Source: Burkholderia sp. S171 (GTDB taxonomy: Bacteria; Pseudomonadota; Gammaproteobacteria; Burkholderiales; Burkholderiaceae). Taken from it: 64,000 nt of DNA. Shown here piece by piece: positions 8,272 through 17,087 of this stretch (position 1 is its first letter; each line of letters begins with the position of its first letter). The notes under the pieces were generated by a model. The model saw nothing but the letters and a program-made list of their open reading frames with translations, was not told where the DNA came from and ran no database searches. Made by a program: the position numbers and the translations under genes. The stretch lies in assembly GCF_009766085.1 (NCBI RefSeq), contig NZ_LMUF01000015.1:92809-156808 (forward strand), given 5' to 3'.

Positions 8272-9489
8272 ATGAACCGACGCGATTTCCTTTCGATGAC
8301 CGGCGCAGCCGGCGCCTTCGCGCTTGCGCCCTCGGTATTTGCCGCAGTGAGCCCGCTTCCGGTCGAGATGCGTTCGAGCGGATACGGCAACGTGCTGATC
8401 CTGGTCGAATTGAAGGGCGGCAACGACGGCCTGAATACCGTGATCCCGTTCGCCGACCCGGCTTACGCTGCATTGCGCCCGGGCATCGGCATCAAGCGCG
8501 AGCAGGTCATCCAGCTTGACGAGCGCACGGGCCTTCATCCCGCCATGCAGCCATTGATGCCGCTCTGGAAAGACCGGCAACTCGCGATCGTGCAGGGTGT
8601 CAGTTATCCGCAACCGAACCTCTCGCATTTTCGATCCATCGAGATCTGGGATACCGGCTCGCGCTCCGATCAATATCTGCACGAAGGCTGGCTCACGCGC
8701 ACATTTCGCGCGCAACCCGTGCCGGCAGGATTTGCTGCCGATGCCGTGGTGATCGGCAGCGCGGAAATGGGACCGCTCGCGAACGGCGCACGCGCCGTTG
8801 CGCTCGTGAATCCGGCGCAGTTTGAGAAACAGGCGCGGCTTGCGACGCCGGTATCGCTGAAGGAGCGCAACCCTGCGCTCGCGCATATCCTGGATGTGGA
8901 AAACGAGATCGTGAAGGCCGCTGACCGCCTGCGTCCGCGTGCCGGCCAGTTTGCGCTCAAGACGCAATTTCCGGGCGGCGCATTTGGTACATCGATCAAG
9001 ACGGCCATGCAAGTGCTGGCCGCGACCGATACTCCTGCCGGCGTGCCGCAAACGGGGCAGGGCGTTGCGGTGATCCGCCTGACGCTCAATGGTTTTGATA
9101 CCCATCAGAACCAGCCGGGTCAGCAGGCGGCGTTGCTTAAGCAGTTATCGGAGGGAATGGTTGCGATGCGCTCGGCGCTGGTCGAATTGGGCCGATGGAA
9201 CGAGACGCTCATCATGACCTACGCCGAGTTTGGCCGACGGCCGCGCGAGAACCAGAGCAACGGGACGGATCACGGCACGGTCGCGCCGCATTTCGTGATG
9301 GGCGGCCGCGTGAACGGCGGCTTGCATGGTGTGGCGCCGGAATTGGCGCGGCTGGACGGCAACGGCAATCTGCCGGTCGGCGTGGACTTCAGGCAGATGT
9401 ACGCAACTGTGTTGGGGCCGTGGTGGGGCATGAATTCCACCGCGGTCCTCGGGCAGAAGTTCGAGACACTGCCGTTACTGCGGGTGTAG
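8272..9489 (+). CDS. DUF1501 family Tat-exported protein
   Basis: A 405-residue protein of the DUF1501 family (distantly sulfatase-like), the usual partner of DUF1800. The N-terminus MNRRDFLSMTGAAGAFALAP is a twin-arginine signal (RRDFL), so the protein is probably exported folded, possibly with a cofactor or metal. Family motifs include LVELKGGNDGLNTVIPFADP, LHPAMQPLMPLW, FRSIEIWDTGS, GFDTHQNQPGQQ, MTYAEFGRRPREN, GTDHGTVAPHFVMGG and RQMYATVLGPWWG. Conserved Asp/His residues in GFDTH and DHG suggest metal binding, which is inference. It ends the two-gene operon; the dispersed repeat begins about 65 bp downstream. Confidence 0.87.
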   Translation: MNRRDFLSMTGAAGAFALAPSVFAAVSPLPVEMRSSGYGNVLILVELKGGNDGLNTVIPFADPAYAALRPGIGIKREQVIQLDERTGLHPAMQPLMPLWKDRQLAIVQGVSYPQPNLSHFRSIEIWDTGSRSDQYLHEGWLTRTFRAQPVPAGFAADAVVIGSAEMGPLANGARAVALVNPAQFEKQARLATPVSLKERNPALAHILDVENEIVKAADRLRPRAGQFALKTQFPGGAFGTSIKTAMQVLAATDTPAGVPQTGQGVAVIRLTLNGFDTHQNQPGQQAALLKQLSEGMVAMRSALVELGRWNETLIMTYAEFGRRPRENQSNGTDHGTVAPHFVMGGRVNGGLHGVAPELARLDGNGNLPVGVDFRQMYATVLGPWWGMNSTAVLGQKFETLPLLRV

Positions 9490-9553
9490 TTCGCCCGCGT
9501 TGGGGGGCGGGGTTAATGCCGGATTGCCAGGTTCGCGCCTGAGTTTTTTGGCC

Positions 9554-9821
9554 GGTTGTCCGCGGATAGCGCGGGGTGATCCTTGGGCAGGTTCAGTCAC
9601 TGGTGGCGAAGCGTGTCAGAACCCGTGTTCGGAGAAGGAGGGGTTCAAACATCCCTCGCTCTGGCGAGCACCGTGCTTTTGGGGCACCTATGAATGAAAA
9701 CTGCACGCTGTGGACACTTAGGGTAGCGTGGTTGAAAGCGTTTTCTTTGCTTCGTTTCTTTGTCGCTTTGGACAAAGAAATGACGTGCCGCCACGCACAG
9801 TGGCTAAAAGCGATAAAGAAA
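9554..9821 (-). repeat. Dispersed intergenic repeat, copy 1
   Basis: This stretch is repeated in inverse orientation at about 63455-63725. Shared blocks include the ends ggttgtccgcgg / ggacaacc, the segment around gtggcgaagcgtgtcagaac, and the segment before the MFS-side end with gccgccacgcacagtggcta. A weaker C-rich similarity seems to continue to about 9905. Small open frames inside it are present in both copies but do not look like real genes. The rest of 9490-9931 shows no gene. Confidence 0.8.
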
Positions 9822-9931
9822 TTAGCAAACCTAAGCAGGCCGCTAAGGCCGAAAGCAGCAACCCGGCATTGACCCCGACCGCTACCCCCAAAACCGCCCA
9901 AACCAAAACCCGTCCACCGGCGCGAGCGAAC

Positions 9932-10768
9932 CTATCTGACGCGCCAACTAATCCACAGTTTGCGAATAGGTGTCAGCGCAATCCGCTGATGAAGCACCTG
10001 GAAGTTTTCGCGCTCTATCTCGTCCAACAACGCCAACGACAAAGCCGCTTGCGTCCGCAGCACACGCTGTGTCGAACGCTCGTCCGAGGGGATCGCGTCC
10101 AGCGACTGCTTAAGCGCCTCGCGCGCCCGCCCGATCTGAAAACGCATGAGATCAGTAAACGCATCGCTGTATTTGCGATTGATGAGATCGGCCGCGGTGA
10201 CATTGAAGCGCTGCATCTCATCGATGGGAAGATAAATGCGCCCGTGACGCGCGTCGTCACCGATTTCCGCGATGCGCTCCGCCAGCATCAACGCCGTGCC
10301 AAGCGAGTTGGCCCAACCCGCTGCATCATCCGGACGGTGTGCACTCGCGCGCGCGATGATCAACGCAAACGCGCCGCCGACGTTATCCAGATAGCGCCGC
10401 AGATCGGTCCAGTCGAGATACCGTGCCTGATCGAGATCCATGCTGAATCCATCGACCAGATTGTCGATGGATTCCCGTCCTTGCTCATCAAGAACCGGCG
10501 TGTTCGCCTGATGCGCGGCAATCGCTTTCGTCACGGGATGGGCAGGCTCGCCGCCGAACAAGCTGGCCAGTTCCTTTTGCCACCAGGCGTGCTTGGTCCG
10601 GCCGATGGTCGGGTCGCTGGTTTCCTTGACGGTGTCCTCCAACTCCCGGCGCAATGCGTAAAACGCTGTCAGGAGCGGCTGTCTGGCCGCGGGCGCACGG
10701 CGCAGCGCGTAGTACGTGCTGGAGCCATCGGGTGCGGCTTTTTGCTGGCAGTAGTCGTCGAAGTTCAC
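9932..10768 (-). CDS. Squalene/phytoene synthase-like protein with degenerate catalytic motifs
   Basis: The fold is that of trans-isoprenyl diphosphate condensing enzymes such as HpnD. The GTG at 10768 gives the usual family start (NFDDYCQQKAAPDGSSTYYAL); an ATG at 10825 would add 19 residues. Recognisable blocks are ARQPLLTAFYALRRELEDTV, RTKHAWWQKELASLFGG, HPVTKAI, MDLDQARYLDW and DDARHGRIYLP. The aspartate-rich motifs that bind the Mg-diphosphate substrate are altered: the usual DDVVD reads EDTVK, and the NILRDVxED region reads LAERIAEIGDD. No hopanoid genes are nearby. It may be a non-catalytic relative, comparable to the mitochondrial complex I assembly factor NDUFAF6, but that is only inference. 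Confidence 0.75.
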   Translation of the reverse strand: MNFDDYCQQKAAPDGSSTYYALRRAPAARQPLLTAFYALRRELEDTVKETSDPTIGRTKHAWWQKELASLFGGEPAHPVTKAIAAHQANTPVLDEQGRESIDNLVDGFSMDLDQARYLDWTDLRRYLDNVGGAFALIIARASAHRPDDAAGWANSLGTALMLAERIAEIGDDARHGRIYLPIDEMQRFNVTAADLINRKYSDAFTDLMRFQIGRAREALKQSLDAIPSDERSTQRVLRTQAALSLALLDEIERENFQVLHQRIALTPIRKLWISWRVR

Positions 10769-11069
10769 GGCAATGGAAGGTGATGACGGCGTAAGCCGAT
10801 CGGTCCAGGCCAGAAAAAAAGCCATTGAAATTCAATGGCTCGCGCGTGTTCTGGAGACTGGACAGGTAAGGGAGGATGCAGCATTGTCTTTTTCGGTGCA
10901 GGTCGAATCTGGCTTACTGCGCTGACTCACTGCACACGATATTCAGCCGTAATTATCCTCCGGATGGGAATGTGCTGCAAGGCGGGGCGAAACGGATGCC
11001 GCCACGCGGTGGTATGAGCTCATTCCGCGCGGCGTGATCTAAGTTAGATATCCGAAGTAAAACCGCTCG

Positions 11070-11873
11070 TTATTGCGCCTCGCAAACCACATCGAATTTG
11101 AGCAGCTTGGTGGGGCCGAAGGTATTGCTGATGGCGACATCGGCGGCATCGCGGCCTCGCGCCATCAACACGCGGCCCATCCGCGGGACGTTGTTGCGCG
11201 CATCGAAGGTCTGCCAGCTTCCGCCGAGAAAAGCCTCGAACCACGCGGCGAAATCCATTGCGGTGTAGGGCGGCGGCATACCGGCGTCGCTGATATACCC
11301 TGTGCAATAGCGCGCCGGAATATTCATCGCGCGGCACAACGTGACGGCGAGATGCGCGAAGTCGCGGCATACGCCCTGACGCTCGTTATACGCTTCCCAC
11401 GCGGTCTTGGTCGGCCGCGCGTGCGCGTAATTGAACACAATGTGGTTGTGCACGAAGTCACAGATAGCCTGTACGCGCGGGCGTCCCAGTGGCGTATTGC
11501 CGAACGTTTTCCAGGCGAAGTCTGAAAGCAGGTCCGTTTCGCAATAACGGCTGCCGAGCAAAAACACGAGGCATTCGTTGGGCAGGTTTTCAACCGGATG
11601 CTGCTCGCCTTGCGGCCCGGGTTTTTCGAACTCATCCGGCACCTCGAGCAACGCCGATGTCGACAGCGCTATCTGGCCCTCGGGCGCGACAATCCGGCTG
11701 CACAGGTTGCCGAAGCCATCGCGATACTGCGAGATCGGCACCGGCGGATCAACGACCAGCAGATCCGCGAGCAAGACCTGGGGGGCGAACGAGAAATGCG
11801 TGTTCAGCATGAGAAGCATGGGTGTCGGCTGCTGACACTCGTAGACCAGCTCGTAACCAACGCGGAGTTTCAT
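11070..11873 (-). CDS. Transglutaminase-like protein lacking the usual catalytic His
   Basis: A 267-residue member of the bacterial transglutaminase-like (papain-fold) group. It has the N-terminal beta domain, a helical segment FVHNHIVFNYAHARPTKTA, the Cys motif GVCRDFAHLAVTLCRAMNIP and ARYCTGYI. The region that normally reads HAWxE reads DFAAWFEAFLGGSWQTFDAR, so the position of the catalytic His is Ala while the Asp of FDAR remains. It follows another transglutaminase-like gene by 28 bp on the same strand, so the two are likely co-transcribed and may act together. Peptidase, transferase or structural roles are all possible. Confidence 0.8.
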   Translation of the reverse strand: MKLRVGYELVYECQQPTPMLLMLNTHFSFAPQVLLADLLVVDPPVPISQYRDGFGNLCSRIVAPEGQIALSTSALLEVPDEFEKPGPQGEQHPVENLPNECLVFLLGSRYCETDLLSDFAWKTFGNTPLGRPRVQAICDFVHNHIVFNYAHARPTKTAWEAYNERQGVCRDFAHLAVTLCRAMNIPARYCTGYISDAGMPPPYTAMDFAAWFEAFLGGSWQTFDARNNVPRMGRVLMARGRDAADVAISNTFGPTKLLKFDVVCEAQ

Positions 11874-11901
11874 GGGAGTGGCCTTTCTATGGAAGAGGAC
11901 A

Positions 11902-12798
11902 TCAGCGGTTCTCGGTCACGCTGACCTCGACATCGAGGCTGCGGAACGAGCCGGGCTCGCCGTTCCAGGTTCCCCATAGCGGGAGGGCCTGATGGTGGTC
12001 CCATGCAACCGCGACGCGGATGAGATGACGGTTGCCGATAATGCTGTTGGTCGGGTCGAAATCGACCCAGCCAGCACCGGGAAGATAAATTTGCAGCCAC
12101 GCGTGCGTGGCGCCGCCACCGCGCGTGGCGTCACGCTTGGTTTCCAGCGGAACGTCCAGTTCAGGCACGAAGATGTAGCCGCTGACGAAGCGCGCGGCCA
12201 GACCCAGCGAGCGCACCACGTCCATCATGAACACAGCGAAGTCCCGGCAACTGCCGGTGCGCAGGCGCAACGTATCGGCGGGACGATTCACGCCTTTTTC
12301 CGTGCGCCGAACGTACTTGAAGTCGTCGTTGATCGCCTGGTTGATCTTGCGCAGCAGCGCCATCGTGCCCATGGGTTCGCCGGGCGTGACAAAGCGTTTT
12401 GCCCAGGCATCGACATCGCCGTCCGGCTCTGGCCGGTTGCGCGCGTTGACCAGGTCCGAGGCCTCCTCATTCGTGTACGCAAACGGAAACGTGGCGGCGT
12501 AGCGCTCGAGCGCGTAGTCCGGCTGCGGTGCTTCGAAGTGCTCGAGCGTGACTTCGCTTTCGAACGTCAGCTCCGCGGCCTGGCTATCGAACGTGGCGAC
12601 GGCCACCGAATTGTCGAAGATATCGTGCAGCCAGCGCAAGCGCGCCGGCTCCGGCGTGATCTTCAATTGCATGGTGACGAGGCGCAGATCGTGACTGGAC
12701 CTCGGCCGGAACATCATTCGATGCTCGCCGAAATCCACCGGTTCCGAATACCGGTAGATGCTCGTGTGCCGTACGGTAAAGCGTTGTGGCTCGTTCAC
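11902..12798 (-). CDS. Transglutaminase family protein (complete triad)
   Basis: A 298-residue protein with the N-terminal bacterial transglutaminase domain (RHTSIYRYSEPVDFGEHRMMFRPR) and a transglutaminase core. The Cys is in LRTGSCRDFAVFMMDVVRSL, the His in THAWLQIYLPGAGW and the Asp in VDFDPTN, so the Cys-His-Asp triad is intact. This group includes proteases and cross-linking enzymes acting in the cytoplasm or envelope; no signal peptide is seen. It is the first gene of a pair with the His-less paralogue downstream. The gap of about 250 bp upstream separates it from the sigma factor gene on the same strand. Confidence 0.87.
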   Translation of the reverse strand: MNEPQRFTVRHTSIYRYSEPVDFGEHRMMFRPRSSHDLRLVTMQLKITPEPARLRWLHDIFDNSVAVATFDSQAAELTFESEVTLEHFEAPQPDYALERYAATFPFAYTNEEASDLVNARNRPEPDGDVDAWAKRFVTPGEPMGTMALLRKINQAINDDFKYVRRTEKGVNRPADTLRLRTGSCRDFAVFMMDVVRSLGLAARFVSGYIFVPELDVPLETKRDATRGGGATHAWLQIYLPGAGWVDFDPTNSIIGNRHLIRVAVAWDHHQALPLWGTWNGEPGSFRSLDVEVSVTENR

Positions 12799-13049
12799 CT
12801 GACTGCCCCGTGCAAGCGAAAACCAACAGGCAGGAGGCCGCTGGTAATCATGCTCCGCGACCCTACCGCGACAGTCGCGGCCTGATTGTTGAAAGCCATT
12901 GTGGATCCTTGATCGAGGTGCCTGGACTCTCCAGACACCAGTTTTCAGGATACACGAGACGCATCAAGTGAAAGAATTCGTTTGCGGCTTGACCAGCGGC
13001 CTCGTGCGGGTTTTTCCCATCGATTGACCGCAGTCGTCGCGCTAAAGCG

Positions 13050-13880
13050 TCAGACGGCCACGAGGGAGGATGCGCGCTCGCCGGTAACGGTTGACTGCAA
13101 GTCGATGCGGCCGATCCGCAGCCGTGCGATCAACGCGTGTGTCAGCAGGACCGCCTGCTGCTCGGCGATAGCCGTCGCAGAGACTGGAGCGACTGGAGCA
13201 AACGCCGGCGACGGGACCGACGCCGTGGCAAGCGTCAGCGCGACCAGGGCGCTGACATCCTGACGCGCGATGGCATCGAGTAATGGTTCGATCGCGTCTT
13301 CTCCATGCGCCGTATGCGTTGCCTCGTTGGATTTCCGATCGTCACGCACCCGGTCTTTCGCGCGATGCACCATTTGCCGGCAATGCGCGGCGCTCCGGTT
13401 AAGGATCTTCGCGATACTCGCGTAGTCCGCTTCGAACGCCTCGCGCAGCAGGAAAGCTGCCCGTTCCTCCGCCGACAGCCGGTCGAGCACGAGGCGCATT
13501 CCATAGAACAGATCCGATGCCTGTTCCGCGAGTGTCTGGGCCGACGGAGCGTGATCGATGGAATCGAAACCGTCGAGATTGTCGAGATTGTTGATCCCGC
13601 CCGGCAACGGCGCCTCATGTTTCAGGCGCCGCAAGCGGTCGATGGCCGTCCGTTTTGCGACCGTCGCGAGCCATGCTGCGGGTGTGTCCAGCGCATTGTG
13701 TCCCGCGTCACCCGCCGTGCGCTGATGCAGATGCCACTTCACGAACGTGTCCTGGACGACGTCCTCGGCGTCCGCGCGCACGCCGAGAATCCGGTAAGCC
13801 AGCGAAAACAGCCGCGCGCGCGACGCCTCGAAGAGGGCGAGTTGCGCCGTGTCGCGATCGATATCCGTATCACCAGTCAT
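13050..13880 (-). CDS. ECF-type RNA polymerase sigma factor (SigJ/ECF41-like)
   Basis: The 276-residue product has sigma region 2 (ARLFSLAYRILGVRADAEDVVQDTFVKW), a linker, and region 4 (LDRLSAEERAAFLLREAFEADYASIAKILNRSAAHCRQMVHRAKDRV). The ATG at 13880 has GAGGGG upstream and was preferred over an in-frame start at 13991. A C-terminal extension of about 85 residues suggests the ECF41/SigJ class, in which a SnoaL-like tail controls activity, but the tail is short and Ala/Ser-rich and does not clearly form that domain. It is divergent from the second ClpP gene (about 180 bp apart). No anti-sigma gene is adjacent. Confidence 0.83.
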   Translation of the reverse strand: MTGDTDIDRDTAQLALFEASRARLFSLAYRILGVRADAEDVVQDTFVKWHLHQRTAGDAGHNALDTPAAWLATVAKRTAIDRLRRLKHEAPLPGGINNLDNLDGFDSIDHAPSAQTLAEQASDLFYGMRLVLDRLSAEERAAFLLREAFEADYASIAKILNRSAAHCRQMVHRAKDRVRDDRKSNEATHTAHGEDAIEPLLDAIARQDVSALVALTLATASVPSPAFAPVAPVSATAIAEQQAVLLTHALIARLRIGRIDLQSTVTGERASSLVAV

Positions 13881-14059
13881 GGGGGTTCCCCTCATTAATC
13901 GTGCTTTTGCCCTGTATCGGCCTGACGGCTGGCGCCACGTGAATGTGACAGCCACCGGCAAAAATATATCGCGTGAGCGCGTGTCACGCACGGATGGCGT
14001 TGTGCGTCATATCGGCTGAAGGCATCCACAGTGAGCAAAAACCAAGGAACCGCAACGCC

Positions 14060-14662
14060 ATGAATCCCCACAGCCTTGGCCTCGTGCCGACTGTCATTGA
14101 ACACTCCGGACGCGGCGAACGCGCTTACGACGTCTATTCGCGGCTGCTGCGCGAACGCATCATTTTCCTGGTGGGGCCGGTGACGGACCAGACGGCGAGC
14201 CTGATCGTCGCGCAACTGCTGTTTCTCGAAGCGGACAACCCCGAGAAGGACATCGCGCTGTACATCAACTCGCCGGGCGGGTCGGTCTACGACGGCATGG
14301 CGATCTTCGACACCATGCAGTTCATCCGGCCGGACGTGTCCACGCTTTGCACCGGATTCGCCGCGAGCATGGGCACATTCCTGCTCACCGCGGGCGCGAA
14401 GGGCAAGCGTTTTGCGCTACCCAACGCGCGCATCATGATTCACCAGCCTTCGGGCGGGTCGCAGGGCACCGCGGCCGATATCGCCATCCAGGCCAAAGAG
14501 GTGCTGTATTCGCGCGGACGCTTGAACGAGATCATGGCGGAGCGCACGGGGAAGAGCGTGGAGCAGATTGCGGCGGACACCGACCGCGATAATTTCATGT
14601 CGGCGGATCAGGCGCGGGATTACGGCTTGATCGATGAAGTGCTGACTCAGCGCGCTGCATGA
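14060..14662 (+). CDS. Second ClpP-type serine protease
   Basis: A ClpP paralogue of 200 residues, additional to the clpP in the tig-clpX cluster. It keeps the Ser in [16 protein letters not shown], the His in [10 protein letters not shown] and the Asp in [13 protein letters not shown], so the catalytic triad is complete. The start at 14060 ([24 protein letters not shown]) has AAGGAAC upstream; an open frame from 13973 is less likely. ClpP paralogues can form mixed or separate tetradecamers with ClpX or ClpA. It stands alone and is followed by a strong terminator, then by the left junction of the island. Confidence 0.9.
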   Translation: MNPHSLGLVPTVIEHSGRGERAYDVYSRLLRERIIFLVGPVTDQTASLIVAQLLFLEADNPEKDIALYINSPGGSVYDGMAIFDTMQFIRPDVSTLCTGFAASMGTFLLTAGAKGKRFALPNARIMIHQPSGGSQGTAADIAIQAKEVLYSRGRLNEIMAERTGKSVEQIAADTDRDNFMSADQARDYGLIDEVLTQRAA

Positions 14663-14710
14663 GTCGAGCGGCAGCTTCAGCCTCAAAAAACCGGCCGTGC
14701 AAATGACGAA

Positions 14711-14742
14711 GCCTCGCAGTTTTCACTGCGAGGCTTCGTTTT
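14711..14742 (+). terminator. Intrinsic terminator after second clpP
   Basis: GCCTCGCAGT pairs with ACTGCGAGGC-type sequence around a short TTTC loop, preceded by GAA and followed by TTCGTTTT. It isolates the chromosomal gene from the island that starts at 14747. Confidence 0.75.
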
Positions 14743-14746
14743 CAGC

Positions 14747-14767
14747 TTGGTGCGTGAGGTCGGACTC
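14747..14767 (+). repeat. Left attachment-site repeat (attL) of the tRNA-Leu island
   Basis: Twenty-one bases identical to 24009-24029, which are the 3' end of the tRNA-Leu gene (reverse strand) including its encoded CCA. The tRNA itself is intact at the right end, so this isolated copy marks the far junction of an element of about 9.26 kb. The bases flanking the repeat differ on both sides. Confidence 0.88.
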
Positions 14768-14903
14768 CAGCGGCTTTACTTGACAAGGGCTTCAGGCTTT
14801 CGTGTGCATTTAATGCAACATTTGAGCACGCTTTCGCGGATTAGGATAATCGCTATACCAATAATCATATGCGGCCGCTTTCAAAAGGCACATTGCGAAA
14901 AAG

Positions 14904-15827
14904 TTAGCCATCTCTGAATTCAACCGCGTATCTGTCGGGGTGCTGATAGGCAACTTTGAATTCGGGATTGAAGCCGTTAGCCAAGATAAATTCTTTGTGT
15001 CGTTCACGAACCTCCGGTTCCATCCTCATTCCGAACAAGACTGACCTCAACGAATCTTTTTCAAAATTAAGGATTTTTGAAGATCCCAGCTCAACCGGAT
15101 GTTTATGGCTTTTATAATGTTGTAACTCGAGCCGCTTAATGAGATTCTTTGGGAGACCTATGGATTTTGTCGCGATTGTCGCAATCGTCTTGATGATAGC
15201 CGGATCGGGATTGGTAGTGCGCCACTCGAAAACCGTAGGATTTGTAGATCGGTATTCCCTCTCATAACTCCAGTCAACTGATTTTTGATAAAGTGCAATG
15301 ATCGCAAGCTCGTCCTCGGTGTGTGCCCAGAAACGGACCTTCCTGTAGTTCGTTGCGTATACCATTTCGGTAACTGCGGGAAGTCCTGTCTGTCCCCAAT
15401 CAAATTCAAGACAAAGACCTTTGTGGTTCGCTGCGTAATGTGCCCAGAGAAGTAAGTTATGCTTTTCAGCCGACAATGCCAGGACGCCGTAGTAGTCCAT
15501 TAAATCCCTGTAATATCTTGCATTGTCCCAATACGTTCCCGTAATAGTTCTATCATACATTTCGTCGACAGTTCTTTTAGCTTCCTCGTAACGGAGGTCT
15601 ACCGGTATGTCCCTACCCCGGCTGCGATGTTGGTAGCCAAACGAACGAAACACGTAGTCAATTGCTTCCTCTTTGGACGCGGAATAATCGAAGTTAAGCA
15701 TGCCATCGAAAGGGTCATTGAAGGTTGATGGCTTTGCGTAGAAAAGGCCTGCCTCACTAAAAATTTTCGCCGTATTGCTTGTGCCGATATTATTGAAGTC
15801 AATCGGTCCGCGATATTTATATAGCAT
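14904..15827 (-). CDS. DUF2971 domain protein
   Basis: A 307-residue protein with the DUF2971 signature: LYKYRGP near the start, the LFYAKPSTFNDPFDGML block, LALSAEKHNLLLWAHYAANHKGLCLEF with its conserved Trp/His, and VDWSYEREYR later on. The biochemical role of DUF2971 is not established; the genes are frequent in mobile and defence-associated regions of bacteria. Here it is the leftmost gene of the island and is read toward the attL end. It lies downstream of the AbiJ-like gene on the same strand but with about 316 bp between them, so it probably has its own promoter. Codon use is clearly more AT-rich than in the flanks. Confidence 0.85.
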   Translation of the reverse strand: MLYKYRGPIDFNNIGTSNTAKIFSEAGLFYAKPSTFNDPFDGMLNFDYSASKEEAIDYVFRSFGYQHRSRGRDIPVDLRYEEAKRTVDEMYDRTITGTYWDNARYYRDLMDYYGVLALSAEKHNLLLWAHYAANHKGLCLEFDWGQTGLPAVTEMVYATNYRKVRFWAHTEDELAIIALYQKSVDWSYEREYRSTNPTVFEWRTTNPDPAIIKTIATIATKSIGLPKNLIKRLELQHYKSHKHPVELGSSKILNFEKDSLRSVLFGMRMEPEVRERHKEFILANGFNPEFKVAYQHPDRYAVEFRDG

Positions 15828-16143
15828 AGTGTTTTACGTTTCTCTTTGTGGAAGTTCCAAAGTATTCTACACTTGCTAGAATCGTTATGATCTGCGTGAA
15901 CCGCCAAGTTGCAGACGAAAATACTCAGCGGATACGAAAATCAACACCGCTTCACAGTTAGGTACGTTTTTCTGCCGACATAAGTTGCGGAGCTTCTACA
16001 GCTAACAAAGTGCGGCGACCCTCTCCTGACCAGACACGCGCAACTATCTCCCGGTATATAATCACTCTCGGAACTGACGAGGAAGGGCTTTGCCGCTGTA
16101 TTTTAATATTGTATTTTGGCGACTATCGGAAAAATGGAATTTT
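15828..16143. other. AT-rich intergenic region between DUF2971 and AbiJ-like genes
   Basis: No credible reading frame on either strand. AT-rich patches such as tgtattttaatattgtatttt near 16095-16120 (close to the end of the AbiJ-like gene) could serve as a terminator or promoter region for the minus-strand genes. Confidence 0.4.
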
Positions 16144-16956
16144 CTAACCTTTTGCCAGTGTCTTCAAATAATTGACAAAGGACGTGCATACAAGCAGGAA
16201 ATACTTTGCGTCGGCCGCTGTGAGGTTTGGCTCGTCCATTAAGGCGTGCCTAATCCCCTGTGCATCGCTCGTGTAGGCGTACAAAAATGTATAGCTTTTC
16301 TGCAATGCACCATGCAGTTTCCCCGATTTCTCCAAAATTGCTAATGCCTCTTTTAAGTCTGCCTTTTCCTTTCCGCTCACGATCTTTGCTGCAGCTTCTA
16401 CAGCGGATATAGACTCCTTGATACAGTTTCTGTAATCAGGATTGTCCCTGTTAGAAAGCATCGCCAGTGCGACAGAGATATGCCTGGTTGCTCCGGCAAA
16501 GCTATCATTGTTCGCTGTAAGAGCAGCTTCGAGCGCGCTAATTTCAAGCGCGTCCGTTATTTGGACAAACTGTCCATCAACTATACGATAGGCTGCTAGC
16601 TCTTGCTCCAAAACGCGACTTACAAGCCATGCTAGTTTTTCGCCGGCGTACCTAAACCGCATGCAGAATTCGAGGAAGTCGTAAACGAAATGCCACTCGT
16701 CCTTGAAGAATTGCTCCCTAATTCGATCCCAAGCGCGCCTGTAGGAAGTCCCGCCGTATCCACCCACAGAGGGTATGGAGTCGATAGGTTCCTTGAAAAA
16801 GTCACGCCAAAGCACCGCCAAGAATTCATATTCCGAGGTTGGATACTCCCACGCGTCAAAAGCATTCCATAGGGAGTTGCGAAGGGGCGCAGGCATACCG
16901 TCCGGCTTAATGCTTTCGGGTATGGGAGTAAGCCCGTTTCGTTGACTGAATCGCAT
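16144..16956 (-). CDS. AbiJ N-terminal domain 4 / HEPN-type abortive infection-like protein
   Basis: The first ~30 residues (MRFSQRNGLTPIPESIKP, then MPAPLRNSLWN) match the AbiJ-NTD4 type domain. The C-terminal half has NCIKESISAVEAAAKIVSG, LHGALQKSYTFLYAYTSDAQ, GIRHALMDEPNLTAADAKYF and LVCTSFVNYL, the layout of the HEPN-like part of these proteins. AbiJ is known from lactococcal phage-exclusion, where infected cells die or stop growing before phage release. HEPN domains are often ribonucleases with an RxxxxH motif; that exact motif is not seen here, only IRHAL. Full length at 270 residues. Function in this host is inferred from the family and from its place in a phage-related island. Confidence 0.8.
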   Translation of the reverse strand: MRFSQRNGLTPIPESIKPDGMPAPLRNSLWNAFDAWEYPTSEYEFLAVLWRDFFKEPIDSIPSVGGYGGTSYRRAWDRIREQFFKDEWHFVYDFLEFCMRFRYAGEKLAWLVSRVLEQELAAYRIVDGQFVQITDALEISALEAALTANNDSFAGATRHISVALAMLSNRDNPDYRNCIKESISAVEAAAKIVSGKEKADLKEALAILEKSGKLHGALQKSYTFLYAYTSDAQGIRHALMDEPNLTAADAKYFLLVCTSFVNYLKTLAKG

Positions 16957-17087
16957 ATTGCAGGTGTTCGTAGGAAAAACTTTGGTTAGTGTCCGGAATG
17001 ATACCGCGCCTTAACGGTCGATAATCCTCGACTTCTCCGTTTCAAAAGCACCACCAGGGCACGAGGCCCCGGCGGCGACACGTTCAC

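Noticed and set aside
11992..12885. 297-codon open frame on the plus strand
   Set aside because: It is the antisense of the transglutaminase with an intact triad and has no family similarity that I can see.
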